Both the position numbers and the translations under genes were made by a program. This document shows positions 1-12,317 of a stretch of 64,000 bases of DNA, piece by piece; position 1 is the first letter of the stretch; each line of letters starts with the position of its first letter. The DNA lies in NCBI GenBank assembly GCA_947623455.1, contig OX392545.1:23299501-23363500 (forward strand), in the 5' to 3' direction. Origin of the DNA: Mimachlamys varia (Eukaryota > Mollusca > Bivalvia > Pectinida > Pectinidae). Below the pieces are notes generated by a model, which saw nothing but the letters and a program-made list of their open reading frames with translations, had not been told where the DNA came from and made no database searches.

Positions 1-149
1 TTTCTTGAAAATATATATTAATACTATTTTTGTCTGCATTGTTAATTGATTACTTTGTTAACTTTTTCCACCACTTTTTGAAGCTGAGACAAGGATAATA
101 AAGTTTATTATTAATAATTATTTTTTATTTAGAGTAATTTGAAAATATC

Positions 150-1755
150 ATGGAACAATTAAAGACCTCCTGCATCTAAATGTAACACTGACACATATAA
201 TTACAATGTTAGACATCCAAAGTAACACTGATACATATAGTTACAGTGTTACACACTGATACATATAGTTACAATGTTAGACACATGTAAAAGTAACACT
301 GATACACATAGTTACAATGTTACACATCTAAAAGTAACACTGATACATATAGTTACAATGTTAGACATCTAAAAGTAACAGATACATATAGTTACAATGT
401 TACACATCTAAAAGTAACACTGATACATATAGTTACAATGTTACACATCTTAAAGTAACACTGATACATATAGTTATAATGTTACACGTCTAAAAGTAAC
501 ACTGATACATATAGTTACAATGTTACACATGTAAAAGTTACACTGATACATATAGTTACAATGTTACACATGTAAAAGTAACACTGATACATATAGTTAC
601 AATGTTACACATGTTAAAGTAACACTGATACACATAGCTACAGTGCAACACATCTAAAGTAACACTGATAATATAGTTACAATGTTACACATCTAAAAGT
701 AACACTGATACATAAAGTTACAATGTTACACATCTGAAAGTAACACTGATACATATAGTTACAATGTTACACCTCTAAAAGTAACATTGATACATATAGT
801 TACAATGTTACACCTCTAAACGTAACACTGATACATGAAGTTACAGTGTTACAAATGTAAATGAAACACTGATAAATATAGTTACAATGTTACACATCTA
901 AAAGTAACATTGATACATATAGTTACAATGTAACACATGTAAAAGTTACACTGATACATAAAGTTACAATGTTATACATGTAAAAGTTACACTGATACAT
1001 GTAGTTATAATGTTACACATCTAAAAGTAACACTGATACACATAGTTACAATGTTACACATCTAAAAGTAACACTGATACATATAGTTACAATGTTACAT
1101 ATCTAAAAGTTACACTGATACATATAGTTACAATGTAACACATGTAAAAGTAACACTGATACATATAGTTACAATGTTACACATCTAAAAGTAACACTGA
1201 TACAGAAGTTACAATGTTACACATTTAAAAGTTACACTGATACAGGTAGTTATAATGTTACACATGTAAAAGTAACACTGATACATATAGTTACAGTGTT
1301 ACACATCTAAAAGTAACACTGATACATATAGTTACAATGTTACACATCTAAAAGTAACACTGATACATGTAGTTACAATGTTACACATCTGAAAGTAACA
1401 CTGATACATATAGTTACAATGTTACATACCTAAAAGTTACCCTGATACATATAGGTACAATGTTACACATGTAAAGTAATACTGATACATACAGTTACAA
1501 TGTTACACATGTAAAGTAATACTGATACATATAGTTACAATGTAACACATGTAAAGTAATACTGATACATACAGTTACAATGTTACACATGTAAAGTTAC
1601 CCTGATACATACAGTTACAATGTTACACATGTAAAGTAATACTGATACATATAGTTACAATGTTACACATGTAAAGTAACATTGATACATACAGTTACAA
1701 TGTTACACATGTAAAGTAACATTGATACATACAGTTACAATGTTACACATGTAGT
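150..1755. repeat. 41-bp satellite in UFC1 terminal intron
   Basis: About 39 imperfect head-to-tail copies of a 41-bp unit built on 'gtaacactgatacatatag' followed by 'ttacaatgttacacatct'. Copies differ by point changes and small indels; the last ones (from about 1470) form a shorter subfamily. The array ends about 25 bp from the splice donor of UFC1 exon 4, so it fills the start of the next intron. Bases 1-149 hold only AT-rich sequence, and I see no UFC1 terminal exon there. Confidence 0.95.
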
Positions 1756-1780
1756 AAGAACATTACAAAAGAAAACTTAC

Positions 1781-4700
1781 CCCCAATGCCATAGCATGAG
1801 CAATCCCAAACTTGGACACATTTCTGGCCCAAAGAGGTTTAAAGTGGTCAGTAAGGCAAATTTTCCCTCCTCTGCAAAATAAATTGGAACAAAAACTAGA
1901 ATTTGCACACTGAAAACTACAACAGAAATTAGCATTCTGTATAGGCCTTATCACATTCAAAACATCAACATTGGGCATGTTTATGGTCGCCATCTTTGTC
2001 TCATTGAGAAATATTCTGTATCTTTAAGTGATATGAAGATGGACATTTTTGAGTATGGTCATTAGTGTGTTTAATTGTGATTGACAATGATACTTGGTTC
2101 TCATTTTGAGAACTTGATGCTTACTTGGATGTGACAAAGATTTGCATGGCGGGTGCCGTTGATGAAGCAGAAGACAATTACTCTTCTGGAATACCTGGTC
2201 TTATTCTCTTCTACTTTTGCAAGGGTCTCCATGTAAATATTTCCTTCGTTCATATTTTGCCCCTGGTTATCCCGGTTTACCGGATTATGATTTTGTTAAC
2301 ACTTTGGTATTCTTTAATTTATTTTCAATAGCGTGTTCCCAGAAAGACCAGCAGCACATTCCTTGCTTTATTGCCTTGACTAAAAAATCTGATCCAGTGT
2401 AACATCTACCTGGTACCAATAAAGCATGAAATTTTTTTTTTTATATTTCACTTTCATGATACTCACTTCATTAACATTTAACTGTTTGCTGATCATATAT
2501 AAATATTCCATTTTAGTCTGAAAGTAATTCTAGATTGAGCTGATCCATTTACAGAATTTGAGGTATATAATAATTATGTAGGTTTAAATTTACAATTTAC
2601 AAGGTAAAAGTATGGGACATTTACCTGTACATTTTTGCAGTTTTACCATCCAATTCAGGCAGTGCTATCTCCGGGGCAGTCGTGGGGTACGTGACTGGTA
2701 TCTGGAATCGACATATATACAAATGTTTTTACATAAGTAATTCTTGAAACCAACATTTGTTTTCAAATATACATTGTAAACTGTACTGTCTATTTATTGA
2801 CATATAGAATCCAGCTTGACACCATATGTTGCTCCTCAAAATTAGTGAAAGAATAAAGGCCTACTTCACCACTTGATTTAGTAAACAGTTTGTAAACAAA
2901 TATCTAACAAACACTGCAAATACGGTAAATTTTCTGTAATTGGCGCCCACAGCGAATAAAGTAATTCAGCGTTTACAACACAGCATGATGACATAGTAAA
3001 TTGGTATACTTACATCAAATTCAACATCGAACTCATATTTGAGAAGCTCATGGATGTACCAACAGCGCCCAAACCATCGTGTGCCCTCTTTGTTGGATTC
3101 CAGGCGGAACCAGTCGTTATCAGATTCTTTGTTGTTCTGAACATACTGGAAAAAAATAGGCATTTTATTATAAAGCATTGAATGTTTTAGCAAATGTTGT
3201 TACACAGTCTTATACCAACATTTGCCTCCAATATGCATTACATTGCACAGATGCAAAGCAAATTTAAATATGTATATTGATTAAATATGTATAGTATATT
3301 GTGTTTTTTCAGTGAATTTTTAAGCTATTTTGGGAAAAGGTAGCAAGGTCAAGTTCATTTCGTACATTGTTCTGGGTAAGATTTAAGACATGAACCAATC
3401 TTTGATATTCCAGGGGTCACACATCCTAGAATCTTGCAGTCAACATTACCACCATTACCAACATTATATAAACAGAGACCATTTGCATATATTCTTCAAA
3501 CCACATCATGAAGCATCGTCGGAAACCCACGGTACACTTCTCTGACGTTTGTATCCCGTGGGCCAGAATCGGTATAAACCTTCGTTTCCCCGAATAGAAG
3601 TTTATTCGGAGATTTCAACCAATCAGAATGGTCGTTTCTCGTGACACTCGATTAGATCATTTTACCGTGACCACAACCAGTATGTTTCTGTAGGCATGAC
3701 GCCGATGACAATCCCCGTATAGCAGGACCTTATATTTTAATCGCAATCGACACAATTATAACACAATCGACAGGTTTTGTTGACAGGCGGTGCTACAAAT
3801 GAAACGGGATATCCCGGCTTAATGTCCCGGCTGTATGTAGTCACGGATGAAACAATCGATATGATTTGCTACTATTTTAGTACGAAACCGAGAGTTTCTT
3901 TTCATTTCAGCCCACGGGATGCAAACGTCAGAGAAGTGTACTGTGGGTTTCCGACGATGATCATGAAGATAATTATTTAATTTGAGCATATTTGGGTCTG
4001 AATAAGAAGATTGTTAAAATTTTAGCCACTTTGACCCCTTTTGTCCCTGTCCATCAGGCTTTTACTTTTAGAGAGTTTGAACTTATCTTTTACAAGTCAA
4101 TTGTATCTGCCTTGAAAGGTTCCTGCGTAACTTCATTCAGATTGGTTCAAAGTTTTGAAAAAAAAATGAAAAATTGAAATGTTTACCAATGGATGGTAGC
4201 TATGTAATGTCCAGCTAGGTATATGAGGGGGAAATACTGCCTAACTGGCAAGCTAGCTTTTTCAGAAATGTGGTATAACCAGGGGACCCGTTCACGCTAG
4301 TTTAGCAATGGTAAGCGTGGTCAATAGTTGGATGGGTGACAGCCTGTACGTAACAGATACATTAACAGACAAAAGGTGAATAGGTTACTTAAGACTTCAT
4401 CCCATGTGACAACTTAAGGTGTAAAGAGGTGTAATGGGCCTGCATCACTCACTTAGTATTTTTAGTTGCATAGCTTGTTAATGACCTGATATGGAAAAAT
4501 TGTATCAGATTCAACAAACCCTCGACACCTAGACCTGATATTTTTCCGTATCGGGTCACAAACTGTGTAACAAATTTATCCTGCTGAAGGCTTATACCAC
4601 TGTAATTGATTTGAAAAAACCATGAGCTGACCTTATATTTTGAAACGTCTGTCTTGCGGGCATCAACATAGAAATGCCCAAACATTTCCACCAACCTCAA

Positions 4701-7700
4701 CTCATCTTACATGTCAAACATGTTTTCATGGGTCTTTTGGTTTAAATAAGCTTTCTGTATTGTGACCACTTCATCATTGCATTTTGAAGTTTTGTCATAA
4801 TTTTATTTTATTTTCAGTCGTTTCTGCATGGACCAATTAATCTTCCTTGCTATGGCCAATACGTTATGATCAGTAGTTATTGTCATGGTTCAAGAACGAT
4901 AACTTGTTACTGATGTGATACAGAATTTAGTGACGTGCTGCATATTTTAATGACACAATACAGAATCGTCCAGGACGGCTTGTAACATTGTTTCAACCAA
5001 TGGAATAGTGAGACTTTTGCCATCAGCGAAACAATAACCTCTCATTTGTAACCTGAAAGTGGACTTAAATCTATGATTGCTAGTTTTTTGCTGCAAGAGT
5101 TTAAAACGACTTATTGTGTTTTTATTTCACTGTATTACTAATCCGAAGGGTTCTGACTCTCTGACCAGTACAGTATAAAATTTGGATGGCTGGAGACCTG
5201 CCAGCCGTCCCAGTATTTAGCTGGTCAGAGAGTCAGAACCCTTCGTACTATGTATTACCAACATGAGTAACAAATAAAATTTTACTGAAATGGGTGACTG
5301 TTACCTAGTACTAATATTAATAACCGGCCTCCTATTGCTCTGCCCCGGCCGGGTATTAAATTGGTTTCATGCCTCGTAATGGAGCAAGCCCGGTGTGATT
5401 CACACCGGGGCGACTTTTTGCAACATTTATCGCCCGATTTGTTCTCATCGATAAATATACATAAATTATAAACCATTTCTGTCGATCGCCTACCCAACTT
5501 GTAATTAAAATCCACCAAAAATATCGTTAAATATCAAGTTTAAGTAACGAAGCATCAACTGAAATAAGTAGCTGCAGCCATGATTAAGACTTCAGTAAAT
5601 TTCTTGGTTTCTTTTCTGAAGAGTTCCTCTAAATTTATGAATGGACGCACGCGTGCGGACCAAATAAGGAAGTCGTAGTATGCCGTAGTAACTCTATATT
5701 TGGCCTTTCAGGCCATATATAAAAACGAGATTTGAGATAACCTCACACGTGAACTGTCATGGCGATAGTTTCTAGTGTTTGTCAAGAATGACATTTCTGG
5801 TTCTGCTTATTTTGTGAAAAAAAGATTTTATCATGGTAAACACTCAGTATTTCAGCAATCCTGCATTATTTTGACAACATTATGCTAAAATGAGGTGGTA
5901 ATTAAATGAAATCTTACAGATTGAACACTTTTGATTTTGCTCCACTACCAGGCATGGGACCGCTTCGTAGCTCTAACGACGCAATATATAAAAATTGTCT
6001 CGTTGTGAAGAGCTACGTTATCGCAGCTAACTGTTACCCAATTGCAAGACCCATATGCACCGTGCCCCACATGTAATAATCAAATTACCATACCATATAC
6101 GGACCCCAATGGAAATAAGGCTTTGTGGGCTATCCCAGGTGAAAGTTTGAAAGAAGTCAAAATCTGTGATTATACATAATTACCATCTGTGATATTTTAA
6201 ATTCAGATTCAATTGTCCATCCAAATGTTTTTGATTTAAACATATTTTATTTGCCTTTAACAAACAAATGACAAGACAAAAAGGATCGGGCACAAGTTCT
6301 TATAACTTATTAAGCCCTCTCCTAACATAATTTACAATATACATCAGTTATAGCTGCTAATATACATTTCTAATGATTTTTGTATGTACATTAAAACCTC
6401 ACTCTCTCAAACTCGTGGGGACCCAATCAATAGCTCGAGGAATAAACGGCACCCAAGCAATCCGAGGTTAGTTGAATATTGTATGAACTCGATTGGGACC
6501 AAACGAACTGTTCAACAAATGAGGGGCATTCGAGCCAACCGGGTTTGAGCAAGTGGGGTTCCACTGTATATTTACAGTATATATTTAAATCAATTAGAGT
6601 TAATACAATAGTTTGTTGACAGTTGTTTCCCACTACCTAGTTTCAAGAGCAGTTACCTGGTATTTTACCAACATATATTAAATTTTCGAACATAATTGTA
6701 ATAGTATATTCATGATTAAAAACGGTTTGTGTCTTTGATGTATTTACAAACATAATTGAAAGTTTGTTTGTTTTGATCTATAGTTAAATCTTGATTTCCC
6801 CAAAGAAGAGTATTTATATCTGTTATCAGGATCTCTGGTAGATTAATGTTTCTCAGGTTTCTTGACAGGTCATTTCTTGCAGCCAAATACAATGGACATG
6901 AGTAAAGATAATGATGTACATTTTCTATATCTCCACATGAACAGTAAGGGTTATTAGTAAGGTTAACCCTGAAAAGGTCATTTTGTAAACTGCTACAATA
7001 GTTTCGCAACCTGGTGTGTAGAATTATAAGTTTTCTATCTCCAATTGTTAAGTATTTTTGGACAGTGATAACATCATGTTTAAGACTATTTTTAAATGCA
7101 TCAAGAGAGTGAGTTAACTTTGAAGTGGGATGTAGGGAGTTCCATAGTGACACAGTTGAAGGTATAAAAGATTTTCTTAGTAATTCTGTTCTACATCGGG
7201 GGATAGTGAAATCTTCCTTATTACGGGTAGCATATGCAGATGTTTCAGAACGTACGTTTGGTAAGAGTTTAGACAAGTAATTTGGTGCCATATCATTCTT
7301 TATTTTGAAAAGGGTGGATAATTTATTTTGTTTTCGACGTTCAGATAGGAGTTCCCATCCAGTCTCGAAGTAAATTGACTCTCTTGATGCATATAACGGT
7401 AAGCCAGTTACTATTCGACCTGCTCGTAGCTGAACTTTCTCAAGTTTTTCTGAATCCTGATGGGAACACCCATCCCAGACTATCGAGGCATATTCTAACA
7501 GGGGTCGGATATATGTTTTGTACATAATTGATAAAGAATATCTGGAAACTACATACTTGAGTTTTTTTAACAATGATAGTTTGTTATAAGCCGACTTGGT
7601 GATACAATCGGTATGGTATGACCAGCTGCCATCGCCAGAGAAATTGAGACCTAAATGCTTATGGTGTTGGACAAAAGGCAAAGTAATATTTTGAAACTCA

Positions 7701-8665
7701 ATATCAGGTAAAATATTATTACGTTTCTTAGAGAAAAAGATAGCATTTGTTTTTCCTGCATTAAACATCATTAACCATTTCTTTGACCAATTATCCAGAA
7801 CAGACAAGTCATGATTTATAACAGTCTCAATTTCACCAGTGGTTTCAGATGATTTACTCAGTGATGTATCATCGGCAAATAGTCTACTTATACTTATCAT
7901 ATTTTCAGCAACATCATTCACATATATCAAGAATAAAAGAGGGCCCAGGACAGATCCTTGGGGCACACCTGCCGTTAACATTAATGGACTTGATTCGCTG
8001 GATCTGTGAACAACCTTCTGTTTCCTGTTTGACAAATAGCTTTTTAACCAATTTAAAATATTACCCAAATGTTGCCTGATCAGTTTATGTATTTAATTGT
8101 TTCCTTTCACCTGAATAAATATTATTATTATTATTATTACCAGTAATGAAATTGTTACTGAAATCGGTAGTAATAGTTACGCAAACCCAGGATCATTACC
8201 CATATGCGCCGTTGTGTCCAATCTGTAAATAAAGGGCCAAAACATATCTAAAATCTGAGACTGATAGCTAGGCCGATCAGGAAACTGAAAACGGAAGATA
8301 ATGTGACCAATGTGTATAGTATTCACCGCTGTGTCCAACATGTTGTTGATAAAAAATAGAAAGATTTCAAACTTAAACATATGCGCCGGTATCAAGTTAT
8401 CAACCGTTCTATTATATTACCAGCTGATTATATAATTACTGTCAGTGTCAATGGTGCAACTGTCAGACTGTAGTGTTGCCATATTGTTGACCTGAACTCA
8501 TGATCTTGTGATATATCACATATCTAGTACGTGTCAAGATACCTTAATCAATGACATATATTCCTCTTTAAGACGCTGAACCCATAGCTCGCCATCCCGA
8601 GGTCCTGCCTTCGTTTTTAGCAAAGGAATCTTTGCGAGAGTACGTTTCGTGGCCTCGTCAACCAT
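1781..8665 (-). CDS. UFC1: UFC1, UFM1-conjugating (E2) enzyme, four exons, 3' partial
   Basis: UFC1 is the E2 enzyme that takes UFM1 from UBA5 and passes it to UFL1 targets, mainly at the ER. Coding exons on the minus strand are 8543-8665, 3014-3145, 2625-2701 and 1781-1871, all with GT/AG borders and matching phases (0, 0, 2, 0). They encode residues 1-141 of a protein that is about 167 aa in humans. Visible landmarks are [16 protein letters not shown] in exon 1, [18 protein letters not shown] in exon 2, the UFC1-specific TAK motif at residues 106-108, and [10 protein letters not shown] in exon 4 with the catalytic cysteine at 116. Numbering matches the human enzyme exactly. The start ATG at 8665 gives MVDEATKR, aligning with the family N-terminus. 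The last exon (about 26 residues after MALG) must lie left of position 1, beyond the satellite. Family assignment is from remembered conserved sequence and is very strong. Confidence 0.96.
3514..3959. mobile_element. 446-bp foldback MITE with 9-bp target duplication
   Basis: The ends are a long inverted repeat: 'catcgtcggaaacccac' at 3514 and its complement ending at 3959, extending through 'acttctctgacgtttg' and a second block, 'cccgtgggc'. The 9 bases 'atcatgaag' flank both sides (3505-3513 and 3960-3968). Long terminal inverted repeats with a 9-bp duplication are typical of Mutator-like or foldback elements. It has no transposase and lies in UFC1 intron 1. Related palindromes occur at 34864 and 36797. 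Confidence 0.85.
5142..5246. repeat. Foldback hairpin, about 30-bp arms
   Basis: The arms 'gggttctgactctctgacca' and 'tggtcagagagtcagaaccc' are perfect complements and flank a 50-bp middle that itself holds ggctggagacctgccagcc. It is probably a small non-autonomous foldback element in UFC1 intron 1. No convincing target duplication was seen. Confidence 0.7.
6389..6566. mobile_element. pogo/Tc1-type MITE, copy 1
   Basis: The right end reads caagtggggttccactg followed by TA; the left end is the diverged complement, near 'ttaaaacctcactctc'. The interior 'gggaccaaacgaactgtt' recurs in the copy at 61296-61472. CAGTGGAACC-type ends with TA flanks are known from pogo/Tigger-like elements. Confidence 0.6.
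6716..8090 (-). pseudogene. 5'-truncated non-LTR retrotransposon reverse transcriptase (Jockey/CR1-like)
   Basis: An open frame of about 450 residues ends at a stop at 6716. It carries RT palm motifs [19 protein letters not shown] and FADDTS (the FADD form of the catalytic YADD), then [17 protein letters not shown], a thumb-like region, and a C-terminal Cys/His cluster [16 protein letters not shown] typical of Jockey/CR1-like ORF2 proteins. Homology extends upstream to His-Lys-Leu near 8090, then stops. The endonuclease and N-terminal RT blocks (including the first catalytic Asp) are missing, so it is a dead copy even though the frame is intact. Directly adjoining on the plus strand (8091-8141) is a short 3'-tail-like segment, 'cacctgaataaatattatta', running into (ATT)n in the opposite orientation. 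It lies in UFC1 intron 1 in the same orientation as the gene. Confidence 0.9.
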
Positions 8666-9517
8666 GTTTCCTTTATAACTCGTGCTCAGTTTGACGCTTC
8701 GTTCTCTACCATTCCTTTACAAGCGTTGATCTGACGTAAATTAAACAAATAATAATGAAACCGAATCAAAACAAAAATCCGGAATAAAGCAAGAGGCCTA
8801 CAAGTCCTGTATAACAGACCCGTTTTTTAGTTCGTGTCTCTATTTAGTTTCTAAATTTATTTTCTCTTTAAACGTTTGACTTTTTCACTTCAATGTACAT
8901 TCTTTAAACTTCATACTTATGAGAACAAACCTTGCCATTCTCCTGGTTCATCAGTTTTTGTTTTTTATCATTGGTCGAAATTATGAAAGAACTTTACTGA
9001 ACTTGACAAAACAAGCACACATCCTCTCTTACAATTTCACACTCAAGACAAATACAAATGATGTGCTGTGTTTACCACTTAGCTGTATGATACCAATTTG
9101 CTAAGCTTTCTCTTTCTTCATAATAACATCCATACATAAGGTCAATTCATTATCATAGGGCTTGCTGTCTTAACAACTTTAAAACACAACCTCCCAACAG
9201 ATAAAGGTTGATTAAGTCATTTACAGGTTTTGTTGTTGCATTTTTGATTGATGCGAAAGAGAGTTTGGTTTGGTTGATCTTTTGCTAATTTAAAGTGCTA
9301 CCATACTGAAGTATACTGCTGAAGGCCCCTAGCTGAATTTATGGAGTCTTATAGTTGTGTGAAATGCTGATGGGTGTTTCAGATGGTCACCATATATCCT
9401 TCTATTTTCTTTTGTCATCACTTTTCTGGTTCTTCTTTTGAAAATGTCATATTTTTAGGTTTTGACACCAATTTACAATGTAGATGCCATTGATGAAGCA
9501 TCAACGTATTTTACTCA

Positions 9518-9594
9518 TTCACCCCTGAAAACACTTTGAACTCTTCCAATACAAAGGTTGGAATAGTTCATAATGAAATTTCAGGGGTAAATGA
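9518..9594. mobile_element. Short palindromic MITE ('ttcacccctgaaa' family), copy 1
   Basis: The ends 'cattcacccctgaaa' and 'tttcaggggtaaatg' are inverted. Between them lie gaactcttccaa and its near-complement ttggaatagttc. Other copies are at 14333-14420, 18208-18290 and 53121-53216, all with the same middle block. Confidence 0.65.
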
Positions 9595-10250
9595 CTTAAC
9601 CTTTTGGAACACTCTATCACTGTCTCTTCTTACTTCTTCGTGCAGATCTTTCCCTTGTTGTTTGTACTTGTCACTTTTTAGGTAAAAATCTAATATTTTC
9701 GTCCTGTTGTTTTATTACCATTTGAATTAAGTGTTCAGCTAGCTTTCTTAAAAAAAAATCATAAACTGGTACTTGTATCTAGAACACCCAAGACATCGTA
9801 TTATGTCACATTCTACGCATTTTAGATGTAAAGTAAAAAAAAAAAAATAATGACTTGAAATTCTGTTTCACAAAACTAATATTAAATCTTTTAGTTTAAT
9901 GATGGCTTTCCCTAAGTATTTAGTTTAATTACAAAATTGTATTACCATGACCATGAAGTTAATGTGTAATGGGTCACCCAGAGAATAACATTTCCCAACT
10001 GAATGTGAAATTATATGCCAAGAATGCATAGATGTTAACATCAAGTGCCAGAAATAATTCTGGAATATGAAAGCATGTTGACACTTTTTCTCATTTACAT
10101 TTTAATAATAATAAACTTTATTTTCTGAGGATAAAATACATTTCAGCCAAAGTAAAAGTTATATTATATATTCACACAATTAAAAGCAGTTACTTTTGTA
10201 AGTTGCATAAATCAATTTTAAAGTGTCGAAACGTAAATATATAGAGGCTA

Positions 10251-10400
10251 TTCAATAGTTTCCCAATAAATATCAAATTTATTTCACGAGTATGGCCAAT
10301 TTTTTTTATATTTTCACGAGTGCATAGCAAGAGTGAAAATATATTTAAAATCTGCCATACAAGTGAAATATATTTGATATTTATTGGGAAACCATTGAAT
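10251..10400. repeat. 150-bp foldback element
   Basis: The left arm 'gtttcccaataaatatcaaa' and right arm 'tttgatatttattgggaaac' are perfect complements. Weaker pairing (tatttcac, tatggc) continues inward. Confidence 0.8.
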
Positions 10401-10841
10401 TTTCTTTTTATTTCATTTTCGAAATTCCAAAAAGTCTTATTTCATTTTTAAAATTTGCGGTTACAACTGATAGGGACAGAGTGCTTAGAGAATAATAATA
10501 CACCACAGGATGAAGTTCTTTGCTTGGTTCAAAATAAAGTAAAAATACAAAACATTTATCAATAAAATCCATTACATATGTATTATTTCCAAAACGCTAT
10601 AAAGGTTTTTTAATTTCCTTACTTTATATGATTTGATTCTAGAATAATGAAAAAATAGTACACAAATAGTGCACAATGATATTGGACCAAAACTTATATT
10701 ATCACTAGTGATGATATAAGATTTCTTATATTATCACTAGTGATGATACATGTATAAGCAGTGATGATATAAGTTTTATCAAGATATTTTCTGATATTTC
10801 ACTGGTAAAAATGTAATAAAAGAAATTATTTGTCTATTTTG

Positions 10842-10963
10842 TTGTTTACTGGTGTGTAAAATGATGTTTTATACATATACCCGGTATATATTTCTAACAT
10901 AACGCGCTGTCGTGCGTCATTGAAAATATTTGTATAAAAAATCAGTTTACACACCAGTAAACA
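10842..10963. repeat. 122-bp foldback element
   Basis: The outer arms 'ttgtttactggtgtgtaaa' and 'tttacacaccagtaaacaa' are perfect inverted repeats around an AT-rich middle. Confidence 0.8.
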
Positions 10964-11467
10964 ATAAAAAAGAAAAATTATTTCGTAAAAAAATTATCAC
11001 AGAATGCATATACCCAAGTCTCATGCATAAATATTATTTTCAATTAAATGGCAGGTGCCTAAAATACATACATGCTATTGATATAGCAAAAGAAATAAAA
11101 TTTCACGTAGTTTTAATTATGCAAATATAGCATAATCTAAAAAGACACGTATGTCATGAGACTATTGGGTCATACATGTAAATAATTTATGATTATAATA
11201 TATCAGATAGTCAGTGAGATACAGGCAAGTATTGTAAAATGTATTACTATGATACACTCCTCTTTATATCATGTTGCGTTTGTCAGACAACATGATACTA
11301 ACAGGAATGTGACATTAAGAGAAGCATGTTTTTCCACTAAATCTAGTGCTATGATAGAGTAGGAGTAAGTTACCCTCATAGCCAGTCTTCCTTAGATAGA
11401 ATACTTAACCATGTTTTGGTGTCCTCCACAGTGGAGATAAAACATTATAGAAGCTAGGTCAGGACAC

Positions 11468-11691
11468 AGGGATCTGAGAGTTTGTTACAGCTAGTTTTAT
11501 ACCTAAAACTATATGGTGTTTAGAGTAATTTTACACTTTTGGGGGGTTTAGATCAGTTTTCATGGGTTTTTTTGGAGGAAAATGTTTTTTAGGATTAATC
11601 TAACCCCCCCCCCCCCCAAAGTGTAAATAAAATTACTTTAAACACTGTAGTTTAGGTACACAACTACTTGTAACAAATTCTCAGGTCCCTG
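11468..11691. mobile_element. Foldback MITE ('tgagaatttgttaca' family), copy 1
   Basis: The ends 'cagggatctgagagtttgtt' and 'aacaaattctcaggtccctg' are inverted, followed inward by a shared 'agtaattttacactttgggg' block. A poly-C run lies at 11605-11617. A related copy is at 31341-31728. Confidence 0.7.
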
Positions 11692-12317
11692 TTGGTCAGG
11701 AGCATACATTAGTATCAAACTCTGTGTATAATGAGGGATACTATTTTATAGAAAAGAATTTTAACACTGCATTTTCTGAAATGCATAAGCAAGGCAGCTT
11801 TATTTCCCATCAACAAAAACTTTACTTTGAAAAAATTTCAGTAGCAATACTAAATATTTAAAGGGCAATAACTCAGTATGAATGCAGCACAAGACCAAAC
11901 ATTTATGGGTGACATTCTGTTTTCTTAAGTTACTTATGCAGAGCAAATACTTGTGCAATACAGACACTCTGCTTAGGACAAAAATTGGAATAATGTCATG
12001 AAGAAAGAGCCATAACTCTGTATTTATAGGAGCTAGAGCCCCATTTTTCAGTAGCCTATACTACTCTCTGCTTAACAAGATACACAAGTACACTAGTGGA
12101 GTATGAATATCAAATTAAAGTCTGAAAATGAGATATAATACTGACAGCAACAATTGTTAAATACATTTTTTTTTGTAAGGTATGAAAAACTACTGGTTGA
12201 TAATGAGTAATTCTAGTCACTTGAATTAGGTTCCACTTATGCAATATGTATTTCATAGTGTCAATATAATCCAATGCATTCAGCTACATATATATATATA
12301 TAATGCTGTATGTATTT

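Larger units (their letters stand above)
8666..12317. other. Intergenic region upstream of UFC1
   Basis: No gene is supported here. The UFC1 promoter should lie just right of 8665; no standard TATA box at a usable distance was found. The rest is AT-rich and holds only the foldback elements listed separately and a small cluster of 'tatcactagtgatgatat' palindromes at 10690-10775. Confidence 0.6.

Noticed and set aside
150..1755. CRISPR-like array
   Set aside because: Units are head-to-tail with no unique spacers, and this is a eukaryotic intron.
1763..1993. A stand-alone 76-residue protein starting MATINMPNV
   Set aside because: Only the part after the acceptor at 1872 is coding: it is UFC1 exon 4. 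The upstream residues are intron read-through.
4424..4470. Start of another Pearl-like element (atgggcctgcatcactcact)
   Set aside because: Only about 40 bp match the left end at 24521, with no core or right end, so it is at most a relic.
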